Below, piece by piece: positions 16,700-25,882 of a DNA stretch of 39,683 nucleotides. Every line of letters begins with the position of its first letter. Position 1 is the stretch's first letter. The translations under genes and the position numbers were made by a program. The notes beneath the pieces are model-generated. The model had not been told where the DNA came from. It saw nothing but the letters and a program-made list of their open reading frames with translations, and searched no databases. This stretch comes from Clostridiales bacterium (lineage in GTDB: Bacteria; Bacillota; Clostridia; Acetivibrionales; RGIG10202), in the NCBI GenBank assembly GCA_017961515.1, contig JAGCXC010000004.1, positions 1 through 39,683 of the forward strand. The letters are read 5' to 3'.

Positions 16700-19309
16700 A
16701 TGAAGAGAGACAGAAGAGTAGTAGATAGTATTGAAGCATTGGACGATGCTCTTTTAAGAGTTGGGCGAGCACAGGAGAAATTTTCATCTTACACCCAAGA
16801 ACAAGTTGATAAAATATTTAAAGCGGCTGCGTTAGCTGCCAATCAAGCAAGGATACCTCTTGCGAAAATGGCAGTAGAGGAGACTGGTATGGGAATAGTA
16901 GAGGACAAAGTTATAAAGAATCATTTTGCAGCGGAATATATATATAATAAGTACAAGAATGAGAAGACGTGTGGTGTTATAGAAGAAGATGCATCATATG
17001 GAATAAAAAAGATAGCAGAGCCAATAGGAGTAATTGCGGCAGTTATTCCGACAACAAATCCAACATCTACTGCTATATTTAAGACATTGATCTCATTGAA
17101 AACGAGAAATGGAATAATAATAAGTCCGCATCCAAGAGCGAAGAAATCCACAATAGAGGCGGCAAAGATTGTGTTAGAGGCGGCAGTTTCAGCAGGTGCT
17201 CCCGAAGGAATAATATCGTGGGTAGATGTACCGTCGCTTGAGTTAACGACGCATTTGATGCATGAGGCAGATATTATTTTGGCTACAGGTGGTCCTGGTA
17301 TGGTTGAGTCTGCGTATTCAAGTGGAAAACCGGCTATAGGTGTTGGTGCAGGTAATACACCAGCGGTGATAGATGAAACAGCGGATATTACATTAGCAGT
17401 TAATTCTATCATACATTCCAAGACATTTGATAACGGAATGATTTGTGCTTCTGAGCAATCGGTTATAGTATCTAGTAAAATATATGATAAAGTAAAAAAA
17501 GAGTTCGAAAATCGTGGATGCTACATATTAAGTGCAGATGAGATAGATAAGGTTCGAAAGACTATAATAATACACGGTGCATTAAATGCGAAGATAGTGG
17601 GCCAAAAGGCTCATACTATAGCAAATCTTGCCGGTATTTCGGTTCCACCTGATACAAAAATATTAATAGGCGAAGTGGAAAGTGTTGATATTTCAGAGGA
17701 GTTTGCGAGAGAGAAATTATCGCCAGTATTAGCAATGTATAAAGCAAAAAGTTTCGATGATGCGGTGGAAAAAGCACATAGATTAATATTAGATGGAGGA
17801 TTAGGACATACAGCATCTATATATATAAATGTGGATACAGAAAAGGAAAAAATAGAAAAATTTTATAATAAAATGAGGACATGTAGAGTTATTATCAATA
17901 CTCCATCATCCCACGGAGGTATAGGAGATATATATAATTTTGCATTAGCGCCATCGCTTACACTAGGTTGTGGTAGTTTTGGACGAAATTCAGTTTCAGA
18001 GAACGTTGGTGTCAAGCATTTGCTTAATATAAAAATTGTTGCAGAAAGGAAGAACAATATGCTTTGGTTAAGGGTTCCGGAAAAAGTTTATATAAAGAGA
18101 GGTTGCCTTCCAGTAGCATTGGAGGAGCTAAGGGATGTGTTAGGCAAGAAGAAAGTGTTTATAGTAACAGATAAATTTTTGTTTGATAACGGATACACAA
18201 AGGTTGTTACAAAAAAGCTAGATGAATTAGGAATAGGGCATACTATTTTTTCTGATGTTGCGCCAGATCCAAATCTTGCTTGTGCAAAAGAGGGAGCAAA
18301 GCTTATGAGTAGTTATAATCCAGATTGCATTATAGCTATAGGTGGAGGATCTGCGATGGATGCAGCAAAGGTAATGTGGGTTTTATATGAACATCCCGAA
18401 GTAGATTTCTTTGATATGGCTATGAGATTTATGGATATAAGAAAGAGGGTTTATACATTCCCTCGTATGGGAGATAAGGCATATTTTATAGCGGTTCCAA
18501 CAACAGCAGGAACAGGATCGGAAGTTACACCATTTGCGGTAATTACAGATGAGAAGACAGGTATAAAGTATCCGTTGGCAGATTATGAGTTATTGCCAAA
18601 GATGGCTATAGTGGATGCTGATATGATGATGAATGCACCTCGTGGATTAACTAGTGCATCTGGAGTAGACGCATTAGTACATTCAATAGAGGCGTATGTT
18701 TCTATGCTTGCAACTGAATTCACAGATGCGTATGCATTAGAGGCAATAAAGCTCATATTTGAGTATTTGCCAAGGGCATATAAGAATGGAGCAGCGGATC
18801 CAGAGGCTAGAGAGAAGATGGCACATGCAGCAACTATTGCAGGAATTGCGTTTGCAAATGCGTTTTTAGGTATAGGTCATTCAATGGGACATAAGCTTGG
18901 GGCATTTCATCATTTGCCGCATGGAATTACAGTAGCACTTGTTTTAAATGAGGTTATGAAGTATAATAGTGTTGAGGTACCGGAGAAGATGGGAACATTT
19001 CCTCAGTATGGATATCCTAATGCGTTAGCAAGGTATGCTAAGATAGCTGAAGCAATAGGCATTAGCGGTAAAGATAATAAAGATAAGTTTAATAAATTAT
19101 TGAAAAAAATTGATGAATTAAAAGATAGTATAGGAGTGAAGCATACAATAAAAGATTATGGAATATCTGAAAAGGAATTTCTTAAAACTTTAGACCAGAT
19201 GAGTGAGCAAGCATTTGATGATCAGTGTACAGGAGCAAATCCTAGGTATCCATTGATAAGCGATATAAAAGAACTATATCTTAAAGCATACTACGGAGGT
19301 GAGAGGTAA
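16700..19309 (+). CDS. adhE: Bifunctional aldehyde/alcohol dehydrogenase AdhE
   Basis: AdhE converts acetyl-CoA to acetaldehyde and then ethanol using two NADH, and assembles into helical spirosomes. The start is the ATG at 16700 behind AAAGGGAG, giving 869 residues, the usual length. An in-frame ATG at 16643 has no ribosome-binding site. The N-terminal CoA-acylating aldehyde dehydrogenase domain (about 1-440) has catalytic Cys249 (GMICASEQS) and ATGGPGM. The C-terminal iron alcohol dehydrogenase domain (about 460-869) has GGGSAMDAAK, PTTAGTGSE and the metal-binding histidines in GIGHSMGH (His727) and FHHLPH (737-741). A kinase-like gene starts directly after its stop. The promoter at 16535-16563 and the direct repeats suggest dedicated control. 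Confidence 0.97.
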   Translation: MKRDRRVVDSIEALDDALLRVGRAQEKFSSYTQEQVDKIFKAAALAANQARIPLAKMAVEETGMGIVEDKVIKNHFAAEYIYNKYKNEKTCGVIEEDASYGIKKIAEPIGVIAAVIPTTNPTSTAIFKTLISLKTRNGIIISPHPRAKKSTIEAAKIVLEAAVSAGAPEGIISWVDVPSLELTTHLMHEADIILATGGPGMVESAYSSGKPAIGVGAGNTPAVIDETADITLAVNSIIHSKTFDNGMICASEQSVIVSSKIYDKVKKEFENRGCYILSADEIDKVRKTIIIHGALNAKIVGQKAHTIANLAGISVPPDTKILIGEVESVDISEEFAREKLSPVLAMYKAKSFDDAVEKAHRLILDGGLGHTASIYINVDTEKEKIEKFYNKMRTCRVIINTPSSHGGIGDIYNFALAPSLTLGCGSFGRNSVSENVGVKHLLNIKIVAERKNNMLWLRVPEKVYIKRGCLPVALEELRDVLGKKKVFIVTDKFLFDNGYTKVVTKKLDELGIGHTIFSDVAPDPNLACAKEGAKLMSSYNPDCIIAIGGGSAMDAAKVMWVLYEHPEVDFFDMAMRFMDIRKRVYTFPRMGDKAYFIAVPTTAGTGSEVTPFAVITDEKTGIKYPLADYELLPKMAIVDADMMMNAPRGLTSASGVDALVHSIEAYVSMLATEFTDAYALEAIKLIFEYLPRAYKNGAADPEAREKMAHAATIAGIAFANAFLGIGHSMGHKLGAFHHLPHGITVALVLNEVMKYNSVEVPEKMGTFPQYGYPNALARYAKIAEAIGISGKDNKDKFNKLLKKIDELKDSIGVKHTIKDYGISEKEFLKTLDQMSEQAFDDQCTGANPRYPLISDIKELYLKAYYGGER

Positions 19310-20071
19310 ATGTCGTATAATTTGAGTAATGAAATTAGAAGAAGAAAAACAAAGACGGTTTATAAAGATAAAGATAGCATAATAAAATTGTTTGTTAAGA
19401 ATTATTCAAAGGCAGATATCTTGAATGAGGCACTAATTTTAGCGAGAGTAGAAGAGGGGTGCGATTTAAATATTCCAAAACTTCGTGAAGTAACTAAGAT
19501 AGGTGATAGATGGGGTTTGGTAACAGAGTATATAGAGGGAAAGAATTTACAAGAGATGATGGATGAAGATCCAAGTAAAATGGAAAAATACCTTAATATT
19601 TTTGTAGATATACAGCTAGAGGTATTGTCGAAAAGCGTGCCACTGCTAAATCAGATAAAGGATAAATATACAAGAAAGCTAACAGATACTACATTAATAG
19701 ACGATAGTACAAAATATGAGTTATTGCAAAGATTAGATGGGATGAAGAATCACACAAAGCTATGTCATGGTGATTTTAATCCAAGCAATGTTATTATATG
19801 TCCAAATGGAAAACATTGCATTGTAGATTGGGCGCATGCGACGATAGGAAATGCGTCGGCAGATGCTGCGAGAACATTTCTTATTTTTTCAATAGAAGGC
19901 AAGGAAGATATTGCAGAGAGATATTTGGATTTATTCTGTGATAAGAGTAACATAAGTAAAAGTAATGTGCAAAGGTGGATACCGATAGTGGCAGCGACGC
20001 AAATGGCCCAAGGAAATAAAAAAGAGCAAGAGTTTTTGCGTAAATTTATAGAGGTATTTGAGTTTGAATAA
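19310..20071 (+). CDS. APH-family (aminoglycoside/choline-kinase-like) phosphotransferase
   Basis: The ATG at 19310 abuts the adhE stop and GAGAGG precedes it, so translation is probably coupled. The 253 residues have the protein-kinase-like fold of the APH/choline kinase superfamily: an N-terminal lobe with IIKLFVKNY and a Glu in ILNEALIL, the hinge VTEYIEGKNL, the catalytic loop HGDFNPSN (153-160) and the Mg-binding segment IVDWAHATIGN (Asp173). This is a housekeeping-type relative; linkage to adhE does not suggest drug resistance. The natural substrate is unknown. The -35-like TTGAAT of the possible pflB promoter overlaps its stop. Confidence 0.85.
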   Translation: MSYNLSNEIRRRKTKTVYKDKDSIIKLFVKNYSKADILNEALILARVEEGCDLNIPKLREVTKIGDRWGLVTEYIEGKNLQEMMDEDPSKMEKYLNIFVDIQLEVLSKSVPLLNQIKDKYTRKLTDTTLIDDSTKYELLQRLDGMKNHTKLCHGDFNPSNVIICPNGKHCIVDWAHATIGNASADAARTFLIFSIEGKEDIAERYLDLFCDKSNISKSNVQRWIPIVAATQMAQGNKKEQEFLRKFIEVFEFE

Positions 20072-20091
20072 CAATTTAAAATTAACATACA

Positions 20092-20196
20092 TGGTAGGAA
20101 GGGAATTAGCCGAACCTAACGCTTGTGGACATTGTAGAAGACTTGGTGATAATTATATTAGCAAGAGATAGTGGATGAAGCAAGAAGCTCCAACTT
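20092..20196 (+). ncRNA. Candidate structured leader RNA of pflB (copy 1 of a shared motif)
   Basis: This element shares two blocks with 26317-26430. Block one has TGGTAGG (20092-20098), AGCCGAAC (20108-20115), GCTTGT (20121-20126) and ACATTG (20129-20134). Block two has AGTGG (20170-20174), AGCAAGAAG (20179-20187) and CAACTT (20191-20196). Proposed helices are TAGG/CCTA, CTTG/CAAG and CATTG/TAGTG (the last with wobble pairs). Between the blocks lies a variable hairpin, CTTG(20142)/CAAG(20165) with TAAT/ATTA inside. The spacing TGGTAGG to AGCCGAAC is 16 bases in both copies. I cannot match it to a riboswitch class I know. A weak promoter (TTGAAT 20064, ATACAT 20087) may serve it, or it may be read through from adhE. 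Confidence 0.6.
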
Positions 20197-20199
20197 TAT

Positions 20200-20237
20200 A
20201 TTTGAACAAAAAAGAAATTCGGAGGGGCGATTCAAAT
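20200..20237 (+). promoter_or_regulatory. Hairpin enclosing a GGAGGGG site in the pflB leader
   Basis: ATTTGAA (20200-20206) and TTCAAAT (20231-20237) are perfectly complementary and enclose GGAGGGG (20221-20227). The purine run is not followed by a start codon at a useful distance; pflB has its own site (AAGGAAGGTG) further on. The layout resembles the stem around the porG ribosome-binding site. Confidence 0.4.
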
Positions 20238-20261
20238 TAAAGTAAAAGGAAGGTGTTGTAA

Positions 20262-22511
20262 ATGGCTATAAATTATAAAGCCGAGTGGAAAGAATTGGGA
20301 TTCAAGAAAGGAAAGTGGAGTCAGTATATAGATGTCAGAGATTTTATACAGATTCATTATACTCCATATGAAGGAGATAGTTCATTTTTAAAAGGACCAA
20401 CAGATAGAACAAAAAAACTTTTAGGAATGTTGTTTGACTTTCTTGAAAAAGAGAGAAATAATGGTGGAGTGTATAAATGCTCGTGTGATGTTGCATCAAC
20501 AATAACAAGTCATTCTCCAGGGTATATAGACAAAAATCTAGAAACTATTGTTGGATTGCAAACAGATGAACCATTAAAGAGGGCAATTATGCCTGAGGGT
20601 GGAATACGTATAGTTGAAAAATCTTGTGAAGCGTATGGATTTGAAGTATCAGATAAAATAAAGGATATTTATACGCATTACAGGAAGACACACAACGACG
20701 GTGTGTTTGAAGGTTATACACCTGAAATAAGAAAAGCGAGAAGTAATAAGCTTTTGACAGGATTACCAGATGGATATGGTAGAGGAAGAATTATAGGAGA
20801 CTATAGAAGAATTGCACTATATGGTGTAGATGAGTTGATTGCTCAGAAGAAAGAAGAGTTTAGCAATGCAGTTGGAGTGTGGATGAGTCCAGAGATAGTA
20901 CAACAAAGAGAGGAAATTTGCGAACAAATAAAAGCTCTAGAAGATTTGAAGAAAATGGCGAACTCATATGGATTCGACATTTCAAGACCTGCAAAGACTG
21001 CACAAGAGGCAATACAGTGGACATATTTTGGATATTTGGGTGCAGTTAAACAGCAAAATGGTGCAGCAATGAGCTTAGGTAGAGTATCAACATTTTTGGA
21101 TATATATATTGAGAAAGATATACAAAGTGGAAAGTTGACAGAAGAGGAAGCTCAAGAATTAATGGATCATTTTGTAATGAAGCTTCGAATGGTAAGATTT
21201 ATAAGAACACCAGAGTACAACGAGTTATTCTCAGGAGATCCAGTTTGGGTAACAGAGAGCGTTGGAGGAATGGGTATAGATGGAAGAACATTGGTTACAA
21301 AAAATTCATTCAGATTAGTTCATACTTTAGAGACAATGGGTACAGCACCAGAGCCAAATATAACAGTTTTATGGAGTACACGTTTGCCAAAAGGATTCAA
21401 GGATTATGTAACAAAAATTTCGATAGAGACATCCTCCATTCAATATGAGAATGATGATCAGATGAGAGTATACTTAGGGGATGACTATGGTATAGCTTGT
21501 TGTGTATCACCAATGAGAATAGGAAAGCAAATGCAGTTCTTTGGAGCTCGTGCTAATTTAGCTAAGACATTGTTGTACGCAATAAATGGAGGAGTAGATG
21601 AAGTATCTAAGAAACAGGTAGGACCTAAATTTGCACCAATAACATCAGAGTATCTAGATCATGATGAGGTATGGGACAGATACATGCAAATGATGGATTA
21701 TGTGGCGAAGATTTATATAGATGCGTTAAACATCATACATTATATGCATGACAAATATTCTTACGAGAGCTTGGCTATGGCGTTACATGATAAGGATGTA
21801 ATAAGAACAATGGCAGGAGGAATAGCAGGATTGTCAATAGTAGCAGATTCATTCTCAGCCATGAAGTATGCTAAGGTTAAAACAATAAGAGATGAAAATG
21901 GGCTAGTAGTTGATTATGAAGTAGAGGGAGACTTCCCTAAGTTTGGTAACGATGATGATAGAGTAGATGAGATTGCAGCTCTTGTACAAAAAGAATTCAT
22001 GAACAGGTTAAGAAAGCAAAAGACATATAGAGATGCAAGACCAACACTAGGAATATTGACAATTACATCTAACGTGGTTTATGGAAAGGCAACAGGAAAC
22101 ACGCCAGACGGAAGAAGAGCAGGAGAGCCATTTGGACCTGGAGCAAATCCAATACACGGAAGAGATAAAAATGGAGCAGTTGCAGTGTTGAATTCATTAG
22201 CTAAGTTAAACTACAAGGATTCTGAGGATGGAATATCATATACATTTGCGATAGTACCTTCAGCGTTAGGAGAGAATATAGATATGCGTGTTAAGAACCT
22301 AACAGCTTTGTTGGATGGGTATTTTGCACAGTTGGCGCATCATGTTAATGTGAATGTATTCAATAGAGAGTTGTTATTAGATGCAATGGAACATCCAGAG
22401 AAGTATCCACAGTTGACAATAAGGGTTTCTGGATATGCTGTAAACTTCATTAAGCTTACAAGGGAGCAGCAGTTGGATGTTATAAACCGAACTATCCATG
22501 AGAAAGTGTAA
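20262..22511 (+). CDS. pflB: Pyruvate formate-lyase (formate C-acetyltransferase)
   Basis: PFL cleaves pyruvate with CoA to acetyl-CoA and formate by glycyl-radical chemistry in the cytoplasm under anoxia. The 749-residue length is normal. The active-site cysteine pair is Cys413-Cys414 (GIACCVSPM), and the radical site is Gly724 in RVSGYAV near the C-terminus. [19 protein letters not shown] is the conserved segment that separates true PFL from other glycyl-radical enzymes. The start ATG has AAGGAAGGTG upstream. The activating enzyme gene follows after 12 bases. A 190-base leader with a motif shared with the POR operon precedes it. Confidence 0.97.
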   Translation: MAINYKAEWKELGFKKGKWSQYIDVRDFIQIHYTPYEGDSSFLKGPTDRTKKLLGMLFDFLEKERNNGGVYKCSCDVASTITSHSPGYIDKNLETIVGLQTDEPLKRAIMPEGGIRIVEKSCEAYGFEVSDKIKDIYTHYRKTHNDGVFEGYTPEIRKARSNKLLTGLPDGYGRGRIIGDYRRIALYGVDELIAQKKEEFSNAVGVWMSPEIVQQREEICEQIKALEDLKKMANSYGFDISRPAKTAQEAIQWTYFGYLGAVKQQNGAAMSLGRVSTFLDIYIEKDIQSGKLTEEEAQELMDHFVMKLRMVRFIRTPEYNELFSGDPVWVTESVGGMGIDGRTLVTKNSFRLVHTLETMGTAPEPNITVLWSTRLPKGFKDYVTKISIETSSIQYENDDQMRVYLGDDYGIACCVSPMRIGKQMQFFGARANLAKTLLYAINGGVDEVSKKQVGPKFAPITSEYLDHDEVWDRYMQMMDYVAKIYIDALNIIHYMHDKYSYESLAMALHDKDVIRTMAGGIAGLSIVADSFSAMKYAKVKTIRDENGLVVDYEVEGDFPKFGNDDDRVDEIAALVQKEFMNRLRKQKTYRDARPTLGILTITSNVVYGKATGNTPDGRRAGEPFGPGANPIHGRDKNGAVAVLNSLAKLNYKDSEDGISYTFAIVPSALGENIDMRVKNLTALLDGYFAQLAHHVNVNVFNRELLLDAMEHPEKYPQLTIRVSGYAVNFIKLTREQQLDVINRTIHEKV

Positions 22512-22523
22512 GGGGAATTAGCT

Positions 22524-23261
22524 GTGTGTATCGATGAATTGGTAGGTAAGGTACATTCATTTGAGACTTTTGGTGCAGCAGATGGACCAGGTATAAGGTT
22601 TATTGTGTTTTTGCAAGGGTGTCACTTAAGGTGCAAGTTCTGTCAGAATAGAGATACAGTACCACTAAAAGGTGGCACCGAATACACGGTATCGGAAGTG
22701 ATAGAAAAGGCGCTAAAGTGTAAACCTTATATGCTTGCATCGGGCGAAGGAGGAATAACAGTATCAGGTGGTGAACCTTTATTGCAGCCGGAATTTGTGA
22801 AAGAGTTGTTTATTAAAGCACACGAAAACGGCATGACAACATGTTTGGATACATCGGGATGCTTAAGGCTTACAGATACAATAAAAGAGGTGCTAGAGCA
22901 TACAGACACAGTGTTATTAGACATAAAACATATAAGAGATGATAAATGTAAAGCATTAATAGGTTATTCTAACAAGAATGAGTTGGAGTTTGCAAGGTAT
23001 TTATCAGATAATGGGATAGATATATGGATAAGACAGGTGTTAGTGCCAGGGTATACAGATTCTAAAGAGGATTTAATAAAGACAAGAGAATTTATAGAAA
23101 CTTTAAAGACTGTAAAGAGAGTAGAAGTTTTACCATATCATGATATGGGAAAGCATAAGTGGTATGATATGGGTATTACGTATCCACTTGAGGGAGTAAA
23201 ACCTCCTTCTGATGAACAAATATTAGAGGCTCGCAAGATATTAGAAAAAGGTGAATATTAA
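22524..23261 (+). CDS. pflA: Pyruvate formate-lyase-activating enzyme
   Basis: This radical-SAM enzyme uses a [4Fe-4S] cluster and S-adenosylmethionine to install the glycyl radical on PflB. The 245-residue length is standard. The start is GTG behind AAGGGG. The N-terminus has the PFL-AE signature FETFGAADGPGIRF and the cluster cysteines Cys33, Cys37 and Cys40 (GCHLRCKFC), followed by VSGGEPLLQPEF (SAM-binding) and DIKHI. There is no extra ferredoxin-like insert, so it is the PFL type rather than a glycerol dehydratase activase. It is co-transcribed with pflB and is followed by a strong hairpin terminator. Confidence 0.96.
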   Translation: MCIDELVGKVHSFETFGAADGPGIRFIVFLQGCHLRCKFCQNRDTVPLKGGTEYTVSEVIEKALKCKPYMLASGEGGITVSGGEPLLQPEFVKELFIKAHENGMTTCLDTSGCLRLTDTIKEVLEHTDTVLLDIKHIRDDKCKALIGYSNKNELEFARYLSDNGIDIWIRQVLVPGYTDSKEDLIKTREFIETLKTVKRVEVLPYHDMGKHKWYDMGITYPLEGVKPPSDEQILEARKILEKGEY

Positions 23262-23297
23262 AGAAAAAATAGTTAGATAAAAAGAAAAAGGATTATT

Positions 23298-23334
23298 AAC
23301 CCCCAAGTTTAAGTTTAACACTAAATTGGGGGTT
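23298..23334 (+). terminator. Terminator after pflA
   Basis: AACCCCCAA (23298-23306) pairs with TTGGGGGTT (23326-23334). The stem extends inward by TTTA/TAAA past one bulged G. Only a short T run follows, so it is moderately strong; its place 36 bases after the pflA stop fits. Confidence 0.75.
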
Positions 23335-23398
23335 TACTACTAAAAAAAAGAGGTATTATAATTTCCAAAAAAAGTCAAAAGTTTTTTTAAAAAATGTC

Positions 23399-23427
23399 TT
23401 GACAAGCGATAAGTTTTTGTGTATTAT
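23399..23427 (+). promoter_or_regulatory. Promoter of the tRNA-Ser pair
   Basis: TTGACA (23399-23404) and TATTAT (23422-23427) are 17 bases apart, about 31 bases before the first tRNA. A consensus -35 fits a stable-RNA promoter. Confidence 0.7.
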
Positions 23428-23457
23428 AATTGATGTTGGTGATACGAAGTATCTGAT

Positions 23458-23548
23458 GGAGAGATGGTTGAGCTGGTTTAAGGCACCGGTCTTGAAAACC
23501 GGCGTAGGTGTGAGCCTACCGTGAGTTCGAATCTCACTCTCTCCGCCA
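23458..23548 (+). tRNA. tRNA-Ser (anticodon TGA)
   Basis: The acceptor stem GGAGAGA/TCTCTCC is perfect, and the discriminator G and CCA are encoded. The anticodon stem is CCGGT/ACCGG with loop CTTGAAA, giving anticodon TGA for UCN serine codons. A long variable arm (GTAGGTGTGAGCCTAC) is typical of serine tRNAs. The T-arm is GTGAGTTCGAATCTCAC. Length is 91 nt with CCA. Confidence 0.97.
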
Positions 23549-23585
23549 ATAAAGAAAAATAGTGTTAGATATTGTAAGTTTTAAT

Positions 23586-23676
23586 GGAGAAGTACCCAAG
23601 AGGCCGAAGGGGACGGTTTGCTAAACCGTTAGTTCGAGAAATCGGAGCCGGGGTTCGAATCCCCGCTTCTCCGCCA
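23586..23676 (+). tRNA. tRNA-Ser (anticodon GCT)
   Basis: The acceptor stem GGAGAAG/CTTCTCC is perfect, with discriminator G and an encoded CCA. The anticodon arm ACGGT-TTGCTAA-ACCGT gives anticodon GCT for AGC/AGU serine codons. A long variable arm and the T-arm CGGGGTTCGAATCCCCG are present. It lies 37 bases after the first tRNA-Ser and probably shares its transcript. Confidence 0.97.
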
Positions 23677-23734
23677 ACATTAGTGCGAGAGTTGATTTTG
23701 GATAATTGTAAGGTGAAAGAAGATATGGTTGGGG

Positions 23735-23766
23735 GATGTCCAAATTTGGAGGTCTTTCTTTTTTTG
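23735..23766 (+). terminator. Probable terminator of the tRNA-Ser transcript
   Basis: The palindrome TCCAAATTTGGA (23739-23750) is followed by GGTC and a T-rich run (23753-23765). The stem is short and A/T-rich. A second hairpin (CGCCGC/GCGGCG, 23906-23928) and a strong terminator (23942-23969) lie further downstream. The remaining 23767-23905 holds no gene that I can support. Confidence 0.5.
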
Positions 23767-23941
23767 TCAATGAGATATCTAAATAAATATTTGCTTGAGG
23801 AAGTTTTTTCTAGATATTAAAGTCTATGAGCAAAGACAGTAACTATAAAACATTAATGATGTGTTTTTTAGTGATGTAGCAAATTGTTGCAATGTTGGAA
23901 AGAAACGCCGCATTGTATTTTAGCGGCGATCTATTAAAAGA

Positions 23942-23969
23942 TTTAGGATGATTGTCCTAAACTTTTTTT
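23942..23969. terminator. Bidirectional terminator between the tRNA region and pssA
   Basis: TTTAGGA (23942-23948) pairs with TCCTAAA (23955-23961) around TGATTG. Seven T follow on the plus strand, and TCTTTT follows on the minus strand, so both the tRNA-side transcript and pssA can end here. The pssA stop codon lies within the stem. Confidence 0.85.
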
Positions 23970-24514
23970 ATGCTTAATTTACTAATCATTAGATAAGATA
24001 AAAATATTATCAAAGCCAACATAAAGTATGGATTAAACACAACAGTTCTTTTTGTCAATAAAGAAAATGCATTGTATAAATTGACTATTGTAAGGAATAA
24101 ACCTGCGATGGTTATAGGGATTCCTTGGAATACATTATTAAATGGTGTCACATTGTATCTGGCAAGCCTGTATGCGCCGGCGACTGGAAATATTATAGGT
24201 AGCAGATACCCAATAACACCCCACTGCATAAAGCTTATTTTCCAAGCGACAATAATGGGAGCCACTCCAAATGATATTAAATCAGATAGAGAGTCCAATT
24301 CTTTTCCAAAATCACTAACTACGTCAAAATGTCTTGCAGCTTTTCCATCGAATCGGTCTGTTACAGCAGCAAGCATTATGAGTAGAGAGGAATTAATCAA
24401 AAGATTAATTGAAATGTTTCGCTGCCCTTGACAAGACAAGAGTATTGCTACCACTCCCAAAGATAGATTAATTAATGTTAACATATTAGGTATAACCTTT
24501 TTATAATTCTTCAA
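23957..24514 (-). CDS. pssA: CDP-diacylglycerol-serine O-phosphatidyltransferase
   Basis: PssA makes phosphatidylserine from CDP-diacylglycerol and serine at the membrane. The 185 residues carry the complete CDP-alcohol phosphatidyltransferase motif D-G-x2-A-R-x8-G-x3-D-x3-D at Asp56, Gly57, Ala60, Arg61, Gly70, Asp74 and Asp78. About five to six membrane segments surround it. PNMLTLINLSLG at the N-terminus and YRLARYN after the motif support the serine-transferring subgroup. The start is a TTG at 24514 behind GGGGTGAT and overlaps the psd stop by four bases. The pairing with psd gives a complete route to phosphatidylethanolamine. Confidence 0.94.
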   Translation of the reverse strand: MKNYKKVIPNMLTLINLSLGVVAILLSCQGQRNISINLLINSSLLIMLAAVTDRFDGKAARHFDVVSDFGKELDSLSDLISFGVAPIIVAWKISFMQWGVIGYLLPIIFPVAGAYRLARYNVTPFNNVFQGIPITIAGLFLTIVNLYNAFSLLTKRTVVFNPYFMLALIIFLSYLMISKLSIKKV

Positions 24515-25158
24515 TTTATCACCCCTATTATACTAGACAACGCTTTTACCTTGTCTCCAGTTGATACTCTTAAAGTTACATTTGTTGGTACAAATAATTC
24601 AACGCACGATCCGAACTTAATCATACCATATTTTTCACCTAAAACCAAATTGGAATTTTTTTTAGCGGAACAGACAATTCGTCTTGCAAGAAATCCAGTT
24701 ATTTGATTAACCAAGACTTTTACTCCATTAGCATCTTCTATTCCCAAAGAATTACGTTCATTGTTGCTACAGAAATGATCTTTGAATACAGGAATAAATT
24801 TTCCATGAGTGTATTTTTTGTATCGAACAACACCTGTAATGGGACTTCTGTTTATGTGAACATTAAACAATGATAACACAATAACAACTCTAGTAGCTTT
24901 TGTATGAAAAAAAGTGTCTTCGAACACTTCCTCTATACATAATATTTTTCCATCTGCAGGAGATACAATAATGTTATCACCAGGTGGTGTTCGTCTTACA
25001 GGATCTCTAAAGAAAAATATTACAAATACTGTGAGAGTAAGACAAAAGTACATTAGTATATCAAGTTTCAATGCAAAAAATGCGAGAGATACTAGTACAC
25101 AAATAACTACACAATTATACGCCCCTGATGCAATGGGTAATAAATTTCTAAATCGCAT
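24511..25158 (-). CDS. psd: Phosphatidylserine decarboxylase proenzyme (short type)
   Basis: This pyruvoyl enzyme decarboxylates phosphatidylserine to phosphatidylethanolamine. The 215-residue length fits the short, PSD-A/archaeal-like type. Two hydrophobic segments (about 10-50) are followed by FFRDPVRRTPP, SPADGKI, SLFNVHINRSPI, NERN and ITGFLARRIVC. The self-cleavage site is Gly183-Ser184 in IKFGSCVELFVP; Ser184 would become the pyruvoyl group. The ATG has AGGAGAG upstream, and a near-consensus extended promoter lies at 25203-25231. It forms an operon with pssA. Confidence 0.94.
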   Translation of the reverse strand: MRFRNLLPIASGAYNCVVICVLVSLAFFALKLDILMYFCLTLTVFVIFFFRDPVRRTPPGDNIIVSPADGKILCIEEVFEDTFFHTKATRVVIVLSLFNVHINRSPITGVVRYKKYTHGKFIPVFKDHFCSNNERNSLGIEDANGVKVLVNQITGFLARRIVCSAKKNSNLVLGEKYGMIKFGSCVELFVPTNVTLRVSTGDKVKALSSIIGVIN

Positions 25159-25202
25159 AAAAAAACTCTCCTTTTGGTTTTTATTTTGCTCGACCTAAAG
25201 AA

Positions 25203-25231
25203 ATTCTAGCATTATTTAAATATTTTTTCAA
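25203..25231 (-). promoter_or_regulatory. Promoter of psd-pssA
   Basis: On the minus strand TTGAAA (25231-25226) and TAGAAT (25208-25203) are 17 bases apart, with TGC directly before the -10, making an extended element. The leader is about 40 nt. Confidence 0.75.
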
Positions 25232-25316
25232 TAGGCATAATAAATTAACTATTCTTTTGACGATAAGTGTAGTACAATAAGATGTAATTTAACAAATGAA
25301 AAAGGGGATGTAATTT

Positions 25317-25790
25317 GTGTCAGCATTGGTTATAAGCGATTCTCATGGTAAAGTAGATAGGATAATAGAAGCAATAGATAGAAATTTAGATGCAATTGAT
25401 CGAGTGTTTTTTTTAGGAGATGGAATAGAAGATATAAAACTTGCTCAGGTTACATATTATAACATACAATTTGATTATGTTTTAGGAAATAATGATTTTG
25501 ATGATGCAGTTCCAGAAGAAAAAGAGGTTTTTTATGAGGGTAAGAAAATATTGTTAATACATGGACATACGTATGAAGGTATTTATGGTACCAAAAGGCT
25601 TATAGAAAAGTGTAAAAGAAATGGAATTGATGCTGTATTTATGGGACATACGCATAGGAAAAAGGAAGTATATGTGGAAGATATTTTATTTTTAAATCCA
25701 GGAAGTATAGGAAGGCCATTTGATGGAAGGGCTTCATATAGTGTAATTGATATTGATGGAGTGATACATAACAATGTAATGTACATATGA
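25317..25790 (+). CDS. YfcE/MJ0936-type metallophosphodiesterase
   Basis: The GTG start has AAAAGGGGATG upstream. The 157 residues form a minimal calcineurin-like phosphoesterase: ISDSHG (Asp8, His10), FLGDGIED, VLGNNDFD, LLIHGHTY and MGHTHRK, a full set of metal ligands, ending with LNPGSIGRPFDGRASYSVID, typical of the YfcE group. Such enzymes hydrolyse phosphodiesters in vitro; the natural substrate is not established. It is divergent from psd across 158 bases. Confidence 0.92.
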   Translation: MSALVISDSHGKVDRIIEAIDRNLDAIDRVFFLGDGIEDIKLAQVTYYNIQFDYVLGNNDFDDAVPEEKEVFYEGKKILLIHGHTYEGIYGTKRLIEKCKRNGIDAVFMGHTHRKKEVYVEDILFLNPGSIGRPFDGRASYSVIDIDGVIHNNVMYI

Positions 25791-25814
25791 TTTTTATGAA
25801 TATTTTTTTTGCAT

Positions 25815-25844
25815 GTGAATAAAAATAAAAAATGTGCTTATAAT
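25815..25844 (+). promoter_or_regulatory. Promoter of the DUF2508 gene
   Basis: GTGAAT (25815-25820) and a perfect TATAAT (25839-25844) are 18 bases apart, 38 bases before the ATG. Confidence 0.5.
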
Positions 25845-25882
25845 TAGTATGTAAATATTTAGCTCAAGGAGGCTTTACTCTT

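Noticed and set aside
20091..20170. Open frame of 26 codons (starting MVGRELAEP) across the pflB leader motif
   Set aside because: No ribosome-binding site precedes it, the matching frame in the POR copy stops after 12 codons, and the second conserved block lies outside it, so conservation is at RNA rather than protein level.
23584..23820. 78-codon open frame over the second tRNA-Ser
   Set aside because: Its first third is the tRNA gene and the rest covers a terminator-like palindrome; no coding signature.
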